This document shows positions 13,001 to 25,367 of a stretch of 64,000 bases of DNA, one piece after another (positions within the stretch are counted from its first letter, which is position 1; each line of letters begins with the position of its first letter). The notes under the pieces are model-generated. The model ran no database searches. It worked only from the letters and a program-made list of their open reading frames with translations, and was not told where the DNA came from. Both the position numbers and the translations under genes were made by a program. Source of the DNA: Zelopaecilomyces penicillatus. Lineage: Eukaryota > Ascomycota > Sordariomycetes > Hypocreales > Pseudodiploosporaceae. The DNA lies in assembly GCA_005765155.1 (NCBI GenBank), contig VCCP01000001.1, positions 2,976,001-3,040,000 on the forward strand, given 5' to 3'.

Positions 13001-15457
13001 AATAAAATAGCCTATTAAAATACTCTATAAAGATTATATTAGATTAATTATAAACTATTATAATCTAGGCTTAATTATTATTTTTCCTTTAAATTATTAT
13101 TTTATTTATTATAATTAATCTAATTAATTATATAATAATTATAAATAAGGATCTTAGCTTATTATAGCTTTTTTTATAAGAGCTAAACCTAGCTTTTATA
13201 GTTAATAAATTAAATTTAATAGCCTATAAAGCTATTAAAGCCTATTATAAGATTATTATCTCTATTAAGAAATACTAATAAAGTATTAAATTAAACCTTA
13301 AAATAAAGCTAATTAAGCTATTAATTATATTAAATAAAAATATTTATTTAATCTATATACCCTTTTATTAATAGATAATTAAAATCTCTTTTCTTTATAT
13401 TATAAAAGAAATAAATCTTATAAACTAAAGCCTTAAAAGTAATTTTTATAATCTTTAAAGCTTTTTTAGCTTAAAAAAAGAATTAAAAAAGCTTTATACT
13501 TTATTAAAATTAATAGATTAATCTATCCTAAAAGATCTAATTAATTTATAAGCACTTAATTAAACTAGAAAACCTATATAGCTATTAAAACCTATATTAT
13601 AATTATTATAACAGCTATTATAAATATTATAATAGCCCTTATAACTATTATAGCCTTTATTATAGCCTTTAATATAGTTATTATAATTATTAAAAAACTC
13701 TAAGCCTATATAATTAAATCTTATCTATTCTATAGATATCTATTATAAATTAAATAAAAAATATTTTATTTAGGCTTCTTTAAAATCTATTAATTAAAAA
13801 CATGCCTTAAAAAACCCTATAAAGAATAATAGATTAATATTATTTATAATAAATTTTATTAAATTCTATAAGCTAAAGTTATATATTTTATTTTATTTTT
13901 AAAGGTTTTAAAAGATTATAAAATCCTAAAATATAAACTTATTCTTAAACTTAAAAAGAATCTATAAAACTAATCCTTAAAATATAAAGCTAGGCTTATT
14001 ATAAAGGGTTTTATATAAATTAAAAGAAAGGATTACTTTAAAACCTTTATAATTATTAATATTCCTCTTATTTAATAGATTTTACTAGCTTTAATAGCCT
14101 TTTATAGCTAAGAAATTAAATAAATTAATTTTATAAAAGCTTTTTTAAATAGCTAGTTATTTAAGGATATTTTTATAGAATTTCTAAAAGATCTATCTTT
14201 TTTTATAAAAATTTAAATCCCTAAAAACCAGCCTTTAATAGCTTTATTAATTAAACTTAATTATAGCCCTACTATAAAATAGATTATTTTATTAAAAAAG
14301 GCCTTATATAAGCTAAAATAAAGCCTTTATAAATAATAATAATAATTAATTAAGTTATTAATTATCCTAAGGTTCTAACCCTTAATCTCTAATTTAATTA
14401 TCTTTATTAATACTTAAACTAATACCTTTATTATTATCTATATTAATAATTACCTTATTATAAGATCTAATCTACCCTATATTAATAAACTAAAATATCT
14501 ATTAAATATAATCTTTATTATAAAAAATAAAGGCCTTATAGCCTTTTCTTTTGAGGATTTAAATTAACTATAATTAAATTAAAAAAAAGCTATAGCTATA
14601 TTAATCTTAATATATTAATAAGATTCTTTAATACTTTTAATTATAAGATATAACCCTTATAGCTATACCTTTATAGCCTAAAATATTAAAAGAACCCTTA
14701 AAAAGAATTCTTATCTTTATTAAATAATAAACTTATTAATAGATTATAAAGACTTTAATATATCTTATACTATTTTTAAGCTTAATATAGCCTTTTTAAT
14801 TTAATAGCTTTTTTAATATATATAATAGAGTTATATTAATTATTATAATATAATTAAGAACCTTTTAAAATATCTAAAAGGCTTTAAAAAACTAGCTATT
14901 CTTTATAAGGTTTTAAACCTTATATAGATTAAATAATTAACTCTTTAACTATTAAATTATATAAATAATAATTTTATAAGCTATAAAGCTATTAATAAAT
15001 TTATTTATAAATATCTTTATAAATTAATTAATAAGCTTATCTATTAAAAGATAAAAAGATAGATTATTATAACCCTTTTAATTATAAAAGCTAAATTAAA
15101 TATTTTAATAAAAGCTATAAAAGAATTAAAATAGCTTTTTAAGCTTTTTATAAAGCTAAAAATCCCTTATTAATAACTTATAAGCCTATATTATAATAAT
15201 ATAACCTTTATAAATAATACTAAGAATTTTAATTAATATACTTAAATTAAATATATTTTATTAAAATTCTATTATATTAAATAAAAAATAATTAATAGAT
15301 TATTTAAGATAAATTATCTTATAATTAAAGCTATATCTATTAATAAGCTAATTAAGGCTTTAATAAATCTTATTTCTTAAGGCTTTTTAAGCCTATTAAA
15401 TCTATAAAAACCCTTTATTAAAAGCTAATTATATACTATATAGCTTACTAAAAGAAG
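10087..15457 (+). pseudogene. RIP-degraded copia-type gag-pol of B1
   Basis: In intact copia elements this region encodes the Gag-protease-integrase-RT-RNase H polyprotein. Visible landmarks are as follows. A protease-like site at 11851-11874 reads N-I-N-L-I-Y-Y-I, consistent with a DTGS-x-HH type motif after C-to-T and G-to-A changes. The RT region is at about 13950-14500, with residues resembling K-A-R-L-(V)-x-K-G-F and A-L-Y-x-L-K-Q. The YVDD box is at 14439-14450 and now reads YINN. RNase H is at about 14880-15340, with a T-K-x-I-L-L-x-F-Y-Y-I-x-like end. I could not place the integrase catalytic residues. A purine run (aaaagaag) precedes the 3' LTR. Stops at former Gln/Trp/Arg codons occur throughout. 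Confidence 0.85.
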
Positions 15458-16332
15458 TATTAAAATAAATAGATTTTATATAATAGCCTAACCTATTATA
15501 AAACTAATAGCTAGATTTATTATAGTTTAATAGTTAAATCTATTATAACCTTAATAATTAGATCTGCTTTAAAATAATAGCCTAACCTACTTTAATAAGG
15601 GGAAAACAATATATATAACAATACTAACATTACCTATAGGATTATAAAGTGATTTTAGGGTAGCTGTATAGCCAGTATAGTTTATAAGGATTAAATAAGT
15701 AAGAAAAGCTATAAAGCAGTAATATAATAGATTAAATTTAAGGGATTAATTAATTATTCTATAATTAATTAAATAAAGAAGATAGCTTTTTAATAGCTAG
15801 TCTTTTAAATATATTAGAAAATTCTTAAGTAGAAGGGGAAAAAAAAAACTTAAATTTAATAATATCTGCTTATTTAAATGGCCTGGGTATAGCCTATCTA
15901 CTTATATAGTTTAATCCCTCTAAGTATAGCTTATACAGCTATAGCTTAGTCAATTAATAAGGGAGTGTGTTTAACTCAGTTATTAAATTATTATAAGACC
16001 TAAAAAGCCTATATACCCTGATCTATTATATCAGGCTAGATTAATAAAATAGGGGTTTATCCCTTATACCTCTCCCTTTCTTATTATTTAAAATACTTAA
16101 AAATCTAAAGAAATATTATTTAAAATTCTTAAATAGTTTTAAATAATCCTAGTATTATTTAAATATATAAGATAACTAGATTCCTAATTAAATCCTGCTT
16201 TTTTTCTATATTAATAATATAATTTTTTTTTTTTCTTTTTTTTAGAATTTACTCTAGATAATTATTTACTATCTTTCTTTTATTATTATAGCTACTAGCT
16301 TTAATTATAATCTTATACTATAAATTATAATA
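15458..16332 (+). repeat. 3' LTR of B1, split by a solo A LTR
   Basis: The segments 15458-15590 and 15992-16332 together give a B LTR of 474 bp, matching the 475 bp of the 5' LTR. The palindromic modules near its start (from 15481) are more mutated than in the 5' LTR. The end is followed by the AAATT duplication. Confidence 0.87.
15591..15987 (-). repeat. Solo A LTR inserted in B1 3' LTR
   Basis: This is a full A LTR (397 bp, TTTAATAA to TTATTAAA) with no adjoining A internal sequence on either side. Its flanks are CTAC (15587-15590) and TTAT (15988-15991). The uninterrupted 5' LTR of B1 has CTGC at this point (9741-9744), so both flanks are RIP variants of a CTGC target duplication. It is the product of LTR-LTR recombination of an A element. 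Confidence 0.9.
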
Positions 16333-16337
16333 AAATT

Positions 16338-19300
16338 TAATAATAATAATTATATTTTAATAATATCTTAATTTCTTTTTTAATATTATATATTTAAAGA
16401 GCTTAATATTAAAAAGGATTTTATTAAGATTCTATAAATACTTAAATATATATTTCTATATCTTAAAAAGAATCTTTTTATTATTATAAATAAATTATAG
16501 CTTATATATAATAATATTATTAAAAAAGGGTTTATAAATATCTAAGATAAGATTAAATAATATTTAAATTATAATTATTATAAATTAGATTATAAAATTT
16601 AAAATATTTTAAAGGAGTATATATATCCTTAAAAAACTAATAATATAAGAAAATATAATAAGATCTTTATTCTTTTTATTTTATAGGATTTAATTATAAT
16701 TAGAAAAGAAATCTAATAATAAAAATATAATATATATAAAGAAATCTTTATTAAAGGAATTAATATTAAAAGGGATAAATATATCTTTAAAAGTAATAGT
16801 ATTATATTTTATAAAAATATTAATTAAATAAAATCTCTTATTCTTTTATTTAATAAAGAAATATTAATTCTTATAAAAGATATAAGATTTTTTTAATATA
16901 TAATTTTTAAAGTATATCTTTAATAATTCTATAGCTTTTACTTTTAATCCTTATAAAATAAAAATAAAATATATTTATTAAATTAAATAAGAAATAACTT
17001 TAATAATCTAAAAAGATATAATTAATAGATTAAATATTTTATTTTCTTTAAATTATTAAAATAAAGTTTATTTTTTATTATAATAGATTTCTAAGAAAAT
17101 ATTAATTTTTTATTAGATTAATATATTCTTAGTTTAAAAAAGGATTTTCTTAAGGTATTCTTTATAAAATCAAGATCCTTTAAATATATTAAAAAACTTT
17201 AGAATAATATATTTAATAAATAATATATCTAGATTAATTCTTTTTTTTATTTTTTTTTATTTATTCTTTTTTTAAAATAGATTATTATTAAGTATAGATT
17301 TATTTAAAAGAATATTATTAATAAAATTAATTTTATTAGCTTTTCTTTTATATAAGGTATAGATATACACTTTAAAAAGATTATATAATTAATATATTTC
17401 CTTTCTTTTAGATTTTTTCTTTTTTTAAAAAGATTTAATTTAATTTTAATTACTTTTAAAGCTTTAATATATTACTTTATAGATTTTATTAATATATACT
17501 TAATAATCGCTTTATTATTATTAAAAGCAAGCTTTATTAATATTTCTTTATTATCCTTAAAAAGCTATTTAAAATTAATTAATTCCTTATTATTAATTAT
17601 ATCTTTAATAATACAATTAATATTAAATTTTCTAAGAAATTAGATTTATTTTATTCTTAATAAATAATATCTATAATAAAAGTAATTACTTATATTTACC
17701 TTATTTAATACTATATATATAAATCTTTACTCTTTAAAGAATAATTAAATAATAGCTTAATTATTTTAATAAATAATATCCTTAGGATAAAGGGTATTAT
17801 AACTCTATCTAATACTATATATAAATAAATAAATATTTAAGTAATTCTTATATAAAATTAAACTTCTACTTTCTTAATTATTTAAATAATCTATTTAAAG
17901 AATAATATTATTTTAATTTTAATTAAATTATATTTAATCCTATATTTCTTAGCTAATAATTTTAAGATAATATTATTTTTAAAATTTAAATTAATAAATA
18001 TATTTATTATTTTCTTTTTTTAAAAATTAATCCTAATTTAAATCTTAAGTATTTATTATATATTTAATAATTTATAATTATTTAAATATATTTAAATAAT
18101 TTTATAAAATATTTTATTAAATAAGAAGCTTATATTATTATAAAGATTATCTTTAATTAATTCTAGAATATAAAAATAATATAAGCTTAAGAAATCTATA
18201 TTATTATAATCTTAATTAAATAATATTATTTAATATTAATTATAATTAAAAAGGATTTTTTTTTATATCTTAATTATAATTATAATATTAATATTTAATT
18301 ATTTAATTAATTTATTAAAAAAGGATTTATTATACTTTATTTATAAATAAACTTAAATTATTTCTATTATATTCTTTAGCTTTATTAAAGATATAAGATT
18401 ATTTAATCTATTTTTAAAAATATAAAGGATTTTTATTATATCTTAAACTTAATCTAATAAATCCTAGTATATAATTATTTTAAGCTCTGGATTAAGATTA
18501 ATTAATATATAAAATAATATAATAATTATTTTTATAAATAAGATCTTCTTTAATTTTAATTAATAATAAGAAAGTCTTATATTTTAATTTATTATTAATA
18601 ATATATTCTTAGATATAATTATTAAATTAAAAGATATTATTCTATTTAATATTAAAGTAATCTTAAAAGTAGGCTTTTAATATATAATAATTAATAGTTT
18701 AATTAATTTTTTATTACTATCTCTTTACCTTTTTCTTTTATTAATATTTATATTAATTATATATATTAATATTATTTAATCCTTTATATTCTTATATTAA
18801 AAGAGTAATATAAAAGAAATTTAGATTATATTTTTATTAAATATAATATTTAAGTATTATAATTTTATAAATTATTATTTAAAGCCTAGATAAGGGATAA
18901 ATCTTTTAAAGATTATATCTTTATATTTATTTAATAATTATTTAAAATATTAAAAGGCTTTAATTTTAATTAAGAGAATAAAAGATATAATTATATAATT
19001 AAGAAAATTAATAGCTTAAGTTATTATAAGCTTTTAATAATATCCTTTTATTTTAAAGAATAATTATATAATAATAAAAGGAATTATATTTTAGCTTATA
19101 ATATATTCTAGATTTAATATCCTAATATATAAATTATATATATAAAATTTAAATTTAATATTATATATTAATTTATTATAATAAAAAGGAAAATAATTTA
19201 ATAAATTATAATATTAATAATTATTTTTATTTTATCTCCTTTAAAAAAAGAAGATATTAAAATCCTTATTATTATTAAGATTAAATATTATTTAATTAAA

Positions 19301-21379
19301 TAAAATATTTATTAAACCTTTATATTATAAATCCTTATTAATATATATATTAATATTTCTTTATATTTTAATAATTATTTAAATAATATCTTTTTTAATA
19401 ACTATATTAATCTTAATATTATTAATAAGCTTAATTAATTTCTTTATATTTATTAGCTTAGCTTTAAGGGATATAATCTTAATAATAATTAAAAAGATTT
19501 TTTTTTAAGATTAAGATCTTATATAATTAAATTCTTTATTATAATAACTTAATTAAATATTACCCTAATAATAATTATATTTATTTAATTTCTAAAATTA
19601 TTAAAAGTCTTATATTATATAATAATTAATTTAATTATTATTTAATTATTAAAGTATTTTTAAAGCTATTTATATAGTATCTTCTTAACTTTATAAAGAT
19701 TATTAATAAGATTTATTTAAATAATTTTAATAAAAAGCCTTATTAATATAATCTTATATAATATATAAGATAATAGTTTTAAATCTTTTTAACTTAAATT
19801 ATATTAAGAAATATAAAATCTATATATGTTAAATTAATTTAGAATATCTTTAATATATTCTAGGTATTATTATTTAAGTATTTTTAAATAATCTTTATAT
19901 AATCTTAATTATTATAAATCTTTTTTAAAAAAAATAGTTTTTTAATATCTTTTTAATTTTTATTTATAAAAGATTATAAATAAATCCTTAAATAATACCT
20001 TTATAAATATTAATTATATAATATATAAAATAATTATATTTCTTTTTATTAATTATACTATTATTTTTTATCTTAAGCTTATAATATAAAAGATATTTAA
20101 TAATATTAATCTTATTAAAATATTTAATAAGCTTAAGATTAATAATATATATTTTAAATTTATTTATAATAAGAATATTCTTAAAATTATTAAGAAGAGT
20201 AATATTAATCTTAGTAATACTTTATTAAAAACTTTTAATAATATTATCCTTTAATTAATTAATTAATTATAAGCCTAGTTTATTAAAAAAGAGCTATTAG
20301 AATTTATAATAGATATTATATTAAATAAAGAAATACTTAAAAGAAGAATATTAAAGATAATAATCTTAAAAATAAAATTTTTAATAATAAAATTAAAGCT
20401 ATTTAAAAATCTTTTTCTATAATATAAAAAGTATCTATTTAAACTAGGGATTAATAATATATTAAAAAGATTAAATAATAATAAAGGCTTTTATTTATAA
20501 AGGTATTTAAATATCTAATCTAAAAAAGAATTAATTTAATTTTTAGGTAATAATACTTTCTTAATTATATTATAATATTAAAATAAAACCTTTTCTTTAA
20601 AAAAAAGTATTATATTTAAATTAAGTATAATTATTCTTATATTATTATAATTAAATAATATTTTATTTCTAAAATATTAAAATTATTTTTAAATAAGAAG
20701 CTTTTTTAATATTAAAAATAAGATTTATTAAAAAAAGTTATTTCCTAAGATTAATTAAATTATTAGAATATTAATATATAATATAAAAAAATAAAACTAA
20801 GAATTAATATATAATTAATATAATTTATTATTAATTAAATAATTAATATTAAAAGCTATATAAGCTAATTATTTATAATGATTTTTTCTATATTTATTTA
20901 TATTTTAATTGAATAAATTGAATAAATTTAAGATATTTTATCTTTTTAATTTAATATTTAATATATAGATTATCTTTTATATATATTCTAGATAAAGGCT
21001 TATTTTAGGATTAAATATTTCTATATTTTATCTTTTAATAATTTAATATTCTATAATATTAAATTCTAATAAAAAAGAAATTAATAATACCTTATTATTT
21101 AATTAGGATAATATATAATATCCCTGCTTTATAAACTTTAAATCTTTTAATAATTAAGTTTAATCCTTTTATTTTTAGATTTTTAGGCTATTATCCTTAA
21201 AGATATCTTTTAATTATATTAATTAAAAGATTTTATAAAGGTATCTATAATAATTCTTTTTAAACTAATCCTTATAATAGCTTAAAAATACTCTTAAATA
21301 TATTATATTATCAGTCTAGTATTAATTAATCCTTTTAATAATAAAGTAAATAAGATATCCCTTTATCTTAATTATTAAT
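16338..21379 (-). pseudogene. RT, protease and gag part of A-rev1 (minus strand)
   Basis: This continues A-rev1 after the B1 insertion and is co-linear with A-rev2 at about 42856-47919. The RT active-site position is at 16516-16527 on the minus strand, where the Asp pair reads as Asn-Asn. Protease follows at about 18000 and the gag-like region runs to the LTR. The bases just inside the LTR (the cttaattattaa stretch ending at 21379) match the start of the A internal region at 25368. The copy is more degraded than A-rev2. Confidence 0.86.
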
Positions 21380-21767
21380 TTTAATAAAAAAAATATATAT
21401 AATAATATTAATACTATTTATAGAATTAAAGAATAATTTTAGAGTAATTATATAGTTAATATAATCTATAAAGATTGAATAAATAAAAAAAGCTATAAAA
21501 TAATAATATAATAAAATAAATTTAAGGGATTAATTAATTATTTTATAATTAATTAAATAAAGAAGATAGCTTTTTAATAATTAATCTTTTAAATATATTA
21601 GAAAATTCTTAAATAGAAAAAGAAAAAACTTAAATTTAATAATATCTACCCTTATTTAAATAATCTAGATATAGCCTATCTATTTATATAATTTAACCCT
21701 TAAATACAGCTTATATAGTTACAGCTTAATTAACTAGTAAAAGGGTGTGTTTAACCTAGTTATGAAA
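21380..21767 (-). repeat. 5' LTR of A-rev1
   Basis: This 388-bp A LTR in reverse orientation starts TTTAATAA and ends TTATGAAA. The A internal region joins it on the left and family B pol on the right, beginning CTAT (21768-21771), the presumed target duplication. The partner copy was lost in the deletion at 7854/7855. Uninterrupted B1 has the same target near 12792. Confidence 0.88.
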
Positions 21768-24700
21768 CTATTATTAAAAGATTCTTTTATTATTTAATAA
21801 AAAAGATTATATTATCTTTTTTATTATAAAAGGCTTATTTAAAGAGTTAAAAGCCTGTTATAAAAAATACCCTTTATAATTATATTTTAATAATAAAAAA
21901 GAGATCTTAATATTATTAAAAGATTAATTAATAAATAAAGGAATTAGTTTTAATATATCTAGCCCTTATATTTATAAATAAAATAGCCTATTAAAATACT
22001 TTATAAAGATTATTTTAAATTAATTATAAGCTATTATAATCTAGGTTTAATTATTATTATTTCTTTAAATTATTATTTTATTTATTATAATTAATCTTAT
22101 TAATTATATAGTAATTATAAATAAGGATCTTAATTTATTATAACTCTTTTTATAAGAGCTAAAACTAAATCTAATAATTAATAAGCTAAATTTAATAGCT
22201 TATAAAGCTATTAATACTTATTATAAGATTATTATCCTTATTAAGAAATATTAATAAGGTATTAGATTAAGCCCTAAAATAAAATTAATTAAATTATTAA
22301 TTATATTAAATAAAAGTATCTCTTTAATCTATATACTTTTTTATTAATAGATAATTAAGATCTTATTTTTTATATTATAAAAAAAATAGGTTTTATAAAT
22401 TAAAGCTTTAAGGGTAATTTTTATAGTCTTTAAAGCTTTTCTAGCTTAAAAAAAGAATTAAAACAGTTTTATATTCTATTAAAATTAATAGATTAATCTA
22501 TCCTAAAGGATCTAATTGATTTAGAAGCTTTTAATTAAGTTAAAAGATCTATATAATTATTAGAATTTATATAACAAATATTATAATAGCTATTATAAAT
22601 ATTATAATAGCTCTTATAATTATTATAGCTTTTATTATAATCTTTAATATAATTATTATAGCTATTAAAAGACTCTAAATTTATTTAATTAAATCTTATT
22701 TATTTTATTAATATATATTATAAGCTAAAGGTAAAGTTTATTATTTAAGCTTTTTTAAAATCTATTAATTAAAAATAAGCCTTATAAGATTCTATTAAAG
22801 AATAATAAATTAATATTATTTATAATAAATTCTATTAAATTTTATAAATTAAAGTTATATATTTTATTCCTTTTTTAAAGGTTTTAAAGATTAAAAAATC
22901 TTAAAGAATAGGCTTATTTTTAAGCTTAAAAAGGATCTATAAAACCAGCCTTTAAAATATAAGGCTAGGCTTATTATAAAGGGTTTTATATAAATTAAAG
23001 AAAATTTGTATTTTAAAATCTTTATAATTATTAATATTCCCTTTATTTAATAGATTTTATTAGCTTTAATAGCCTTTTATAATTAAGAGATTAAATAAAT
23101 TAATTTTATAAAGGCTTTTTTAAATAATTAATTATCTAAGAATATGTTTATAGAATTTTTAAAAGGCTTATCCTTTTTATAAAGATCTAGATCCCTAAAT
23201 ATCAGCCTTTAATAGCTTTATTAATTAAGCTTAGTTATAATCCTATTATAAAATAGATTATCCTATTAAAAAAAGCCTTATATAAGCTAAAATAAGGCTT
23301 TTATAAATAATAATAATAATTAATTAAGCTATTTATTATTTTAAGATTCTAATCCTTAATCTTTAATTTAATTATCTTTATTAATATTTAAATTAATATC
23401 TTTATTATTATTTATATTAATAATTATTTTATTATAGAATCTAATCTATTTTATATTAATAAATTAAAATATTTATTAAATAAGATCTTTATTATAAAAG
23501 ATAAAGGCTTTATAGCTTTCTTTTTAAGGGTTTAAATTAATTATAATTAAGCTAAAAAAGAGCTATAATTATATTAATCTTAATATATTAATAAGGCTTT
23601 TTAATACTTTTAATTATAAGATATAATCTTTATAGCTATATCTTTATAATTTAAAGTATTAAAAGAATATTTAAAAAAAAATCTTACTTTTATTAAATAA
23701 TAGATCTATTAATAGATTATAAGGACTTTAATATATCTTATATTACTTTTTAAGCTTAATATAATCTTTTTAATTTAATAATTTTCTTAATATATATAAT
23801 AAGGCTATATTAATTATTATAATATAATTAGGAATCTTTAAAAATATTTAAAAGATTTTAAAGAATTAGCTATCTTTTATAAGGCTTTAAATCTTATATA
23901 AGCTAGATAGTTTAATAACTGGGTTAAATACACCCTCTTACTAGTTAACTAAGCCATAGCTATATAAGCTGCACTTAAAGGGATTAAACTATATAAGTAG
24001 ATAGGCTATACCCAGGCTATTTAAATAAATAGGTATTATTGAATTCAAGTTTTTTTTTCCCCTTCTACCTAAGAATTTTCTAATATATTCAAAAGACTAG
24101 CTATTAAATAGCTATTTTCTTTATCTAATCAGTTATAGGATAATCAATTAATCCCTTAAATTTAATCTATTATATTACTGCTTTATAGCTTTTCTTACCT
24201 ATTTAATCCTTATAAACTATACTGGCTATATAGCTATCTTAAAATCATCTTATAGTTCTATAGATAGTATTAGTATTATTATATATATTGTTTTCCCCTT
24301 ATTAAAATAGCTAGCTCTTTAATTATTAAGCTATTTAAATAATAATTTTATAAATTATAAAACTATTAATAAATCTATTTATAGATATCTCTTTAAGCTA
24401 ATAAATAGATTTATTTATTAAAAATTAAAAAGATAGATTATTATAACCCTTTTAATTATAAAAGCTAAATTAGATATTTAAATAAAGATTATAAAAAAAC
24501 TAAAATAATTTTTTAAGCTTTTTATAAAATTAAAAATCCCTTTTTAATAGTTTATAAATCTATATTATAATAATATAGCCTTTATAAATAATATTAAGAA
24601 TCTTAATTAATATATTTAAATAAAGTATACCTTATTAAAATTCTATTATATTAGATAAGAAATAATAAATAGGCTATTTAAGATATATTATCTTATAATT

Positions 24701-24832
24701 AAGGCTATATTTATTAATAGATTAATTAAGGCTTTAATAAGCCTTATCTTTTAAGGTTTTTTAAGCCTATTAAACCTATAAAAAACCCCTTATAAAAAGC
24801 TAGCTATATCTTATATAGCTTATTAAAGAGAG
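21768..24832 (+). pseudogene. 3' half of copia-type pol of element B2
   Basis: This is co-linear with B1 from about 12792 to its 3' LTR and has the same domains. The RT box at 23413-23424 reads YINN for YVDD, and RNase H extends from about 23830 to 24760. It is interrupted by a solo A LTR at 23911-24306. The 5' half of B2 (about 3.2 kb) is missing because A-rev1 inserted at 21767 and the far side was then deleted. A purine run (aaagagag) ends the internal region before the LTR at 24833. It cannot code: stops and Asp-to-Asn changes occur throughout. Confidence 0.86.
23911..24306 (+). repeat. Solo A LTR in B2 pol
   Basis: A 396-bp A LTR (TTTAATAA to TTATTAAA) is flanked by ATAG at 23907-23910 and at 24307-24310. 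B2 coding sequence resumes directly after it. No A internal sequence adjoins it, so it is a solo LTR left by homologous recombination. Confidence 0.93.
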
Positions 24833-24971
24833 TATTAAAAGAAATAAATAGGTTTTTTATATAATAGCTTAATCTATTATCCTTTAATAATTAAATCTGC
24901 TATAACCTAGTAGTTAAACCTGCTATTTTATAGTAGCTAGACCTGTTATAAGATCTAAGATATCTGGATAG
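24833..24971 (+). repeat. B2 3' LTR, left part
   Basis: These are the first 139 bp of a B LTR, starting TATTAAAAG after the purine run. It is broken at 24971 by A-outer and resumes at 57981. The two parts add up to 458 bp, the length of the B0 LTR. Confidence 0.88.
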
Positions 24972-25367
24972 TTTAATAACTGGGTTGAACACACCCCCTT
25001 ACTAGTTGATTAAGCTATAGCTTTATAAGCTGTATTTAGAGGGATTGAACTATATAAGTAGATAGGCCATACCTAGGCTATTTAAATAGGTAGATATTAT
25101 TAAATTTAAGTTTTTTTTCCCCCTTTTACCTAAGAATTTTCCAGTATATTTAAAAGACTGGCTATTAAAACACTATCTTTTTTATTTGATTAGTTATAAG
25201 ATAATTAATTAATCCCTTAAGTTCAATTTATTATATCACTGCTTTATAGCTTTTCTTATTTATTTAATCCTTATAAACTATACTAGCTATATAATTACCC
25301 TAAAATCATCCTATAGTTCTATAGGTAGTATTAGTATTATTATATATATTATTTTCCTTTTATTAAA
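24972..25367 (+). repeat. 5' LTR of A-outer
   Basis: This 396-bp LTR begins TTTAATAA and ends TTATTAAA, an 8-bp perfect inverted repeat rather than TG...CA. The internal region starts ACTAATAATTAAG, where a primer-binding site would be. I could not match a tRNA to it. Promoter and polyadenylation signals cannot be separated from the AT-rich background. Confidence 0.92.

Larger units (their letters stand above)
9612..16332 (+). mobile_element. Complete family B Ty1/copia-like element B1
   Basis: B1 is complete: 5' LTR at 9612-10086, internal region at 10087-15457 and 3' LTR at 15458-16332, the last split by a solo A LTR. Without that insert it is about 6.32 kb. It is flanked by AAATT at 9607-9611 and 16333-16337, a 5-bp target duplication. 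The interrupted A-rev1 sequence joins smoothly across it. The domain order with RT-RNase H last and an RT of the copia type places it in Ty1/copia. RIP has destroyed the reading frame. Confidence 0.92.

Noticed and set aside
11630..13060. Attempt to place copia integrase catalytic residues in B1
   Set aside because: No frame gave the D, D and E positions convincingly after RIP, so the integrase is only assumed from element type.
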